DNA of 8,138 bases from Erysipelotrichia bacterium (lineage in GTDB: Bacteria; Bacillota_I; Bacilli_A; Erysipelotrichales; Erysipelotrichaceae). The translations under genes and the position numbers were made by a program. The DNA lies in NCBI GenBank assembly GCA_009916335.1, contig SAAR01000154.1, positions 1 through 8,138 of the forward strand. The letters run 5' to 3'. Positions 4,273 through 8,138 of this stretch are shown here, piece after piece (position 1 is the first letter of the stretch; every line of letters begins with the position of its first letter). Below the pieces are notes generated by a model. That model worked only from the letters and a program-made list of their open reading frames with translations, was not told the DNA's origin and searched no databases.

Positions 4273-6402
4273 ATGGCGAAAGAGGTATTTCGTTTAGATT
4301 TCCATGGTCGTGGGATCGTGGTAGAAACAGGAGAAATTGCAAAACAGGCTGGTGGTTCTGTTTTAGTAAGATATGAAGATACAGCAGTATTATCATGTGC
4401 AACGGCGAGTTCTCAAGCAAAGATGGATATTGATTTCTTTCCGTTGACAGTAACGTATGAAGAAAAGCTATATTCAGTAGGGAAAATTCCTGGTGGTTTT
4501 TTAAGAAGAGAAGGAAGACCAGGGGAGCATGCAACATTAACAGCACGTATGATTGATCGACCAATCCGTCCGTTATTTGCTGATGGTTTTAGAAATGAAG
4601 TGCAAGTAGTGAATACGGTTTTATCAGTAGATCAAGATTGTACACCAGAAATGACTGCAATGATGGGAGCATCTTTAGCATTGTGTATTTCTGACATTCC
4701 ATTTAATGGACCAATTGCTGGGGTAAATGTTGGTTATATTGATGGTGAATACATTATTAATCCAACGCCTGCACAAGCTGAAATTTCAAAGATTAACTTA
4801 GCAGTTGCAGGAACTAAGTATGCTGTAAACATGGTGGAATCAAGTGCGAGTGAAGTAAGCGAAGAAGAAATGTTAAATGCTATTTTATTTGGACATGATG
4901 CGATTAAGCAATTAGTTGCTTTCCAAGAGGAAATCGTCGCAAAAGTTGGAAAGGCAAAAAGAGAAATTGAACTTTATGTTGTTGATGAAGCCATTGATGC
5001 AGAAGTTAGAGCCAACTTTGAAACGAGTATGCGTAAAGCTGTATCCATTGAAGGAAAACTGGAAAGATATGGTAAGATTGATGAAATTACTGAGGAAGCA
5101 GTAGCTTTATTTGAAACAAGAGAATATGAAAATGACAAAGCGAAAGATTGTGTGTTAAAACAAGTAAAACAGATTTGTCATAGCATTGAAGCAGATGAAG
5201 TAAGACGTTTAATTATTGAAGATAAAGTTAGACCTGATGGTCGAAAGATTGATGAAATTCGTCCATTAAATTCACAGGTTGATTTATTACCTAGAGTGCA
5301 TGGTAGTGCATTGTTTACGCGTGGGGAAACACAAGTATTAAGTGTTACTACATTAGGTGCGATTAATGATAATCAAATTATTGACGATTTAACAGATGTA
5401 GATACAAAGCGTTTTATGCATCATTATAACTTCCCACCATATTCTGTTGGTGAAGTAGGAAGAATGGGAACACCAGGAAGAAGAGAAATTGGACATGGTG
5501 CATTAGGGGAAAAAGCATTATCGCAAGTATTACCAACATTAGAACAGTTCCCTTACACAATTAGAACGGTTGCGGAAGTATTAGAATCTAATGGTTCAAG
5601 TTCACAGGCATCAATTTGTGCAGGTACAATGTCTTTAATGGCTGCTGGAGTACCAATTAAAGCACCTGTTGCAGGAATTGCGATGGGATTGATCATGGAC
5701 GAAGCTAACAATAAATATACGGTATTAACGGATATTCAAGGTATGGAAGATCATTTCGGTGATATGGACTTTAAGGTTGCAGGAACGAGTGATGGAATTA
5801 CGGCATTACAGATGGATATTAAGGTTAATGGAATTACAAAGGAAATCTTTGAAGAGGCATTAGCTCAAGCGAAAGTAGCTCGTGCACAAATCTTAGAAAA
5901 TATGATGAGTGCGATTAGTGAAGTTCGTCCTGACGTAAGTAAATATGCACCAAAAACACATATTATGCATATTTCACCAGAAAAGATTAAAGATGTTATT
6001 GGTCCAGGTGGAAAAATGATTAATCAGATTATTGAAGCATGTGATGATGTAAAAATTGATATTGAAGATGATGGTCAAGTAGTCATCTATCATATGGATA
6101 GAACATCTATTGAAAAAGCAGCACAGATGATTGAAGATATTTGTCGTGAAGCAAAAGTTGGTGATGTTTACGATGCAAAGGTTGTAAGAATTGAAAAATT
6201 TGGAGCGTTTGTAAATTTATTCCCTAACTGTGATGGCTTATTACATGTATCTAAGATTAAACATGAACGTGTTGAAAAAGTAGAAGATGTACTAAAACTT
6301 GGTGATGTAGTAAAAGTAAAAGTGATGGAAGTTGATGATAAAGGTAGAGTGAATGTTTCTGCCAAAGCATTACTAGATAAACCAGTAAAAAAAGAAGATT
6401 AA
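4273..6402 (+). CDS. pnp: Polynucleotide phosphorylase (PNPase)
   Basis: A 709-aa protein, full family length. It degrades RNA 3' to 5' with phosphate, releasing nucleoside diphosphates, and can add 3' tails in reverse; it acts as a trimer in the cytosol and often in the RNA degradosome. Domains in order are first RNase PH-like core (about 1-215), helical linker (about 240-310), second RNase PH-like core (about 315-545), KH (about 560-620; IGPGGKMI at 576-583) and S1 (about 627-698). The active core is intact: [10 protein letters not shown] (402-411), phosphate-binding SNGSSSQAS (439-447), and DHFGDMDFK with Asp493, Asp499 and Lys501, equivalent to the E. coli Asp486, Asp492 and Lys494. The C-terminal tail after S1 is short and charged. 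The start has SD AGAGGTGAT at 4259-4267. It lies 144 bp after rpsO, the widespread gene order, but behind a terminator and with its own promoter candidate. Confidence 0.98.
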   Translation: MAKEVFRLDFHGRGIVVETGEIAKQAGGSVLVRYEDTAVLSCATASSQAKMDIDFFPLTVTYEEKLYSVGKIPGGFLRREGRPGEHATLTARMIDRPIRPLFADGFRNEVQVVNTVLSVDQDCTPEMTAMMGASLALCISDIPFNGPIAGVNVGYIDGEYIINPTPAQAEISKINLAVAGTKYAVNMVESSASEVSEEEMLNAILFGHDAIKQLVAFQEEIVAKVGKAKREIELYVVDEAIDAEVRANFETSMRKAVSIEGKLERYGKIDEITEEAVALFETREYENDKAKDCVLKQVKQICHSIEADEVRRLIIEDKVRPDGRKIDEIRPLNSQVDLLPRVHGSALFTRGETQVLSVTTLGAINDNQIIDDLTDVDTKRFMHHYNFPPYSVGEVGRMGTPGRREIGHGALGEKALSQVLPTLEQFPYTIRTVAEVLESNGSSSQASICAGTMSLMAAGVPIKAPVAGIAMGLIMDEANNKYTVLTDIQGMEDHFGDMDFKVAGTSDGITALQMDIKVNGITKEIFEEALAQAKVARAQILENMMSAISEVRPDVSKYAPKTHIMHISPEKIKDVIGPGGKMINQIIEACDDVKIDIEDDGQVVIYHMDRTSIEKAAQMIEDICREAKVGDVYDAKVVRIEKFGAFVNLFPNCDGLLHVSKIKHERVEKVEDVLKLGDVVKVKVMEVDDKGRVNVSAKALLDKPVKKED

Positions 6403-6410
6403 TGATAAAT

Positions 6411-6446
6411 AAACGATTGTCTCTAAATGGGGCATCGTTTTTTTTT
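6411..6446 (+). terminator. Terminator of pnp
   Basis: AAACGAT (6411-6417) pairs with ATCGTTT (6434-6440). Beyond one bulged T, GTCTC (6419-6423) pairs with GGGGC (6429-6433), including two G-T pairs, around a TAAAT loop. A run of nine T's (6438-6446) follows. It lies 8 nt after the pnp stop. Confidence 0.85.
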
Positions 6447-6474
6447 ATACTTTGTAGATAAGAAAAAGGGGATC

Positions 6475-6498
6475 CTATACTTTTATTAAAAAGTATGG
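6475..6498. other. A/T-rich hairpin downstream of the pnp terminator
   Basis: CTATACTTTT (6475-6484) and AAAAGTATGG (6489-6498) form a 10-bp stem with one G-T pair and a 4-nt ATTA loop. TTTTC follows on the plus strand. It may be a back-up terminator or an mRNA 3'-end stabiliser; stability is low because the stem is mostly A/T. Confidence 0.35.
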
Positions 6499-6538
6499 TT
6501 TTCATTGCAATATTCAATAGGTTATTTTTTTGAAATAA

Positions 6539-6555
6539 GCATTTCATAAAAATGC
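6539..6555. repeat. Small inverted repeat upstream of the dipeptidase gene
   Basis: GCATTT (6539-6544) and AAATGC (6550-6555) flank CATAA. It is followed by an A-run, not a T-run, so it is not a plus-strand terminator. It may be a protein-binding site or chance. TTTCATAA, which overlaps it at 6542-6549, recurs at 6586-6593. Confidence 0.25.
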
Positions 6556-6565
6556 AAAAAAATAT

Positions 6566-6580
6566 TGAAAATAATTTTCA
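6566..6580. promoter_or_regulatory. Fur-family-like operator (7-1-7 palindrome)
   Basis: TGAAAATAATTTTCA is a perfect 7-1-7 inverted repeat centred on A6573. It differs from the Fur-family consensus TGATAATNATTATCA at only two symmetric positions. It sits 53 bp before the dipeptidase ATG and overlaps a TTGAAA (6565-6570) that could serve as a -35. Fur, Zur or PerR-type binding is inferred from the pattern; A/T-rich spacers can give such palindromes by chance. Confidence 0.45.
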
Positions 6581-6586
6581 TTTTGT

Positions 6587-6615
6587 TTCATAAGTGATAA
6601 GTTTTATGGTAGAAT
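6587..6615 (+). promoter_or_regulatory. Candidate promoter of the dipeptidase gene
   Basis: TTCATA (6587-6592), 17-bp spacer and TAGAAT (6610-6615) with TG at 6607-6608 as extended -10. The predicted start (near 6622) falls within the SD, so the leader would be about 12 nt. A weaker alternative is TTGAAA (6565-6570) with TCATAA (6588-6593), which would overlap the Fur-like palindrome and leave a normal leader. Confidence 0.4.
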
Positions 6616-6618
6616 ATA

Positions 6619-6628
6619 AAGGAGGTGA
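6619..6628 (+). promoter_or_regulatory. Full-length ribosome binding site setting the dipeptidase start
   Basis: AAGGAGGTGA at 6619-6628 is a ten-base match to the 16S anti-SD. A GTG in the same frame (6625) lies inside it, so the ATG at 6634 is the real start. Confidence 0.85.
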
Positions 6629-6633
6629 ATAAT

Positions 6634-8019
6634 ATGAATTATATAGAAGAAACAAAAAAATATGAAGAAGCATTTCTTCAGGATTTAAAAGATATGATTA
6701 AAATAGCGTCCCTTAGAAATGATTTGGAAGCATCTGAAAATGCTCCTTTTGGTAAAGGGTGTCGTGAAGCTTTAGATCAGATGTTAGCGATTGCGAAACG
6801 TGATGGTTTTAAAGTGAAAGATTATCAAGGGTATGCAGGTGTGATTGAATATGGGGAAGGCGAGGAAAGTGTCGGTATTTTAGGACATTTGGATATTGTA
6901 CCAATCGGTGTCGGTTGGAGTAAAGATCCTTTTGGTTGTGAAATCCATGATGGTTATGTGTTTGGTCGTGGTGTCTTAGATGATAAAGGTCCAACTTTAT
7001 GTGCTTATTATGCTTTAAAGATGATTAAAGATGCGAATATCAAATTAAATAAGAAGATCATGCTAATCATGGGTTGTGATGAAGAAAGTGGCATGGAATG
7101 TATGAATTATTATACAAAACATGGTGAAATTCCTACATGTGGATTTACACCTGATGCAGATTTCCCTTTAATTTATGGTGAGAAAGGAATTTTGGATTTC
7201 TGTATTAAAGGGAAACGCAATACGATTATAAAAGCAATGCATGCTGGTGAACGTCCTAATATCGTAATAGGAAAAGCAAGTGTGATTTTACCTAGTCTTA
7301 GTGCTGAACAAGAAAAAATGTATCACTTCTATTTAGATACACATATGACTACAGGAGAAGTGATTCGTCATGAAAATGATGTTGAACTAGTGATGGATGG
7401 TATTTTCCAACATTCTGCATACAGTTATGGAGGTATGAACGCTGCCTTACATTTATTAAATTTTGTTGGTAAAACATTTGATGATAAACTTGCTAATGAA
7501 TTGTATGATTTATGTCATGATTGGAAAGGAACAGGGTTAAACATTGATATTAACGGTGCGTACATGGGCTTTTTAACAATGAATGCAGGAATTGTTACTA
7601 TTGAAGATGGTGAAGTAGATGTTTTGATAGATGTTCGTTATCCTAACGATGTTAGTGGTGCAGAAATTATTGAAAAGGCACGAAAAAAAATTGCACAAAA
7701 AAATGCTGATTTAACCATTGAAGTAGTAGAAGATTTAAAACCGTTGTTTGTGGATCCTAAATCTAAGTTAATTGAAACATTAGAAAAAAGTTATCGTAAA
7801 TATACAAACGATCAATTCACTCCGATTCAAACAATTGGTGGAGGAACATATGCCCGTAAATTTAATAACTTTGTCGCATTTGGACCGGAATTTCCACAAA
7901 AAGAAGAAACACCTTTCTTTGTTGGTGGGCCTCATGAAAAAGATGAGGGTATGAAAATTGAGGAATTGATGAAAGCAATGGCTATTTATGCTGATGCAAT
8001 TGAGAATCTTGGCCAATAA
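6634..8019 (+). CDS. pepV: PepV-type dipeptidase (peptidase family M20)
   Basis: A 461-aa cytosolic metalloprotease, close to the ~470 aa of Lactobacillus PepV. It has the co-catalytic two-zinc set of M20: His85 with Asp87 (GHLDIVP), bridging Asp117 (GRGVLDDKGP), catalytic Glu150 and ligand Glu151 (CDEESG), Asp174 (TPDADFP) and His434 (GGPHEKDE). The lid/dimerisation-like domain runs from about 190 to 375; Asn209 and His260 match PepV residues that reach into the active site. TIGGGTYAR (400-408) is a strong PepV signature. It cleaves dipeptides, including some beta-Ala or D-residue types in relatives, so it finishes uptake-peptide breakdown to amino acids. Upstream is a 231-bp control region with a Fur-like box. 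trmB begins 23 bp after the stop, so the two are probably cotranscribed. Confidence 0.93.
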   Translation: MNYIEETKKYEEAFLQDLKDMIKIASLRNDLEASENAPFGKGCREALDQMLAIAKRDGFKVKDYQGYAGVIEYGEGEESVGILGHLDIVPIGVGWSKDPFGCEIHDGYVFGRGVLDDKGPTLCAYYALKMIKDANIKLNKKIMLIMGCDEESGMECMNYYTKHGEIPTCGFTPDADFPLIYGEKGILDFCIKGKRNTIIKAMHAGERPNIVIGKASVILPSLSAEQEKMYHFYLDTHMTTGEVIRHENDVELVMDGIFQHSAYSYGGMNAALHLLNFVGKTFDDKLANELYDLCHDWKGTGLNIDINGAYMGFLTMNAGIVTIEDGEVDVLIDVRYPNDVSGAEIIEKARKKIAQKNADLTIEVVEDLKPLFVDPKSKLIETLEKSYRKYTNDQFTPIQTIGGGTYARKFNNFVAFGPEFPQKEETPFFVGGPHEKDEGMKIEELMKAMAIYADAIENLGQ

Positions 8020-8042
8020 GAATGGATAGTAAAAGGTAATTT

Positions 8043-8138
8043 ATGAGAATGAGAAGATTAAAGTGGGCACCTCAGTTTTTAAAGGAAGCTGCGGTTGTAG
8101 TTCATACGCCTGCTGAAAATAAAGGAAAATGGAAAGAA
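8043..8138 (+). CDS. trmB: tRNA (guanine-N7)-methyltransferase TrmB (N-terminal part; 3' end outside window)
   Basis: Only 32 residues are visible. The opening MRMRRLKWAPQFL and then PAENKGKW match the N-terminus of Firmicutes TrmB, which starts MRMR-x-KPWAxxFL and continues to NPAxYKGKW. TrmB uses S-adenosylmethionine to make m7G46 in the variable loop of many tRNAs. The methyltransferase fold itself lies beyond the window. The ATG at 8043 has AAAGGT at 8032-8037; the second ATG (8049) would lose the conserved MR. No promoter or terminator is visible in the 23-bp gap after pepV. Confidence 0.82.
   Translation, partial: MRMRRLKWAPQFLKEAAVVVHTPAENKGKWKE

Noticed and set aside
4241..4564. 107-codon minus-strand open frame over the start of pnp
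   Set aside because: Antisense to well-conserved pnp codons, leucine/histidine-rich with no recognisable family and no SD; typical shadow of AT-rich coding DNA.
6403..6462. 19-codon plus-strand open frame starting at ATG 6403 after pnp
   Set aside because: It overlaps the pnp terminator and has no SD or upstream promoter; unlikely to be translated.
6257..6547. 96-codon minus-strand open frame crossing the pnp end and the spacer
   Set aside because: It runs through the pnp terminator and hairpin, has a leucine/histidine repeat-like composition that mirrors the valine/aspartate-rich S1 codons, and lacks an SD or family match.
7243..7437. Apparent loss of the lid-domain His of PepV (SAY where SAH-like motifs occur in M20)
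   Set aside because: Aligning by the downstream GxN instead puts His260 of GIFQHSAYSYGGMN exactly at the PepV His position, so the residue is present.
1..8138. CRISPR arrays, tRNA/rRNA genes, insertion sequences, phage or defence genes
   Set aside because: No regular direct repeats, cloverleaf-like stretches, transposase motifs or mobile-element ends were seen; all coding space is taken by housekeeping genes.

Overview
The window is ordinary core chromosome of a low-GC Gram-positive bacterium (Firmicutes/Bacillota). The reasons are strong A/T bias at third codon positions, consensus AGGAGG/GGAGGTGA ribosome binding sites, extended -10 promoters (TGnTATnAT-like), short hairpin-plus-T-run terminators, and Firmicutes-type proteins (PepV-type dipeptidase, single-PDZ membrane HtrA, Cytidylate_kin2 family kinase). 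The protein flavour and very AT-rich spacers fit a gut Erysipelotrichia-like lineage, but I cannot prove the genus from sequence alone.

Layout, left to right. (1) Positions 2-1639, plus strand: the 3' end of hemW, a Nudix ADP-ribose pyrophosphatase whose SD overlaps the hemW stop codon, and a cytidylate kinase-like protein with its own candidate promoter. (2) Positions 1663-2526, minus strand: a lone beta-hydroxyacid dehydrogenase-family oxidoreductase, convergent with the kinase. The two genes share a 27-bp bidirectional terminator that overlaps both stop codons. (3) Positions 2527-2664: a divergent AT-rich control region with an inverted repeat over the minus-strand -10 box and three helically spaced TTACACA-like motifs. 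(4) Positions 2665-4128, plus strand: a membrane-anchored HtrA protease, then rpsO (ribosomal protein S15) with its own promoter and a structured leader. (5) Positions 4273-6402: pnp (polynucleotide phosphorylase), separated from rpsO by a C(UUCG)G terminator. (6) Positions 6403-6633: a 231-bp spacer with the pnp terminator, an A/T hairpin, a small inverted repeat, a Fur-family-like 7-1-7 palindrome and a promoter. (7) Positions 6634-8138: a PepV-type M20 dipeptidase followed 23 bp later by the start of trmB, which runs off the window.

The genes are mostly housekeeping: radical-SAM heme chaperone, nucleotide clean-up, protein quality control, ribosome assembly, RNA decay, peptide breakdown and tRNA m7G modification. 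rpsO-pnp is a widely conserved pair. I found no mobile element, CRISPR array, tRNA/rRNA, phage gene or defence system, and nothing that amounts to a new multi-gene system. The points most worth a second look are regulatory: the rpsO leader with a near-perfect 14-nt tandem motif and a possible anti-SD switch, the Fur-like box in front of the dipeptidase, and the divergent control region upstream of htrA.
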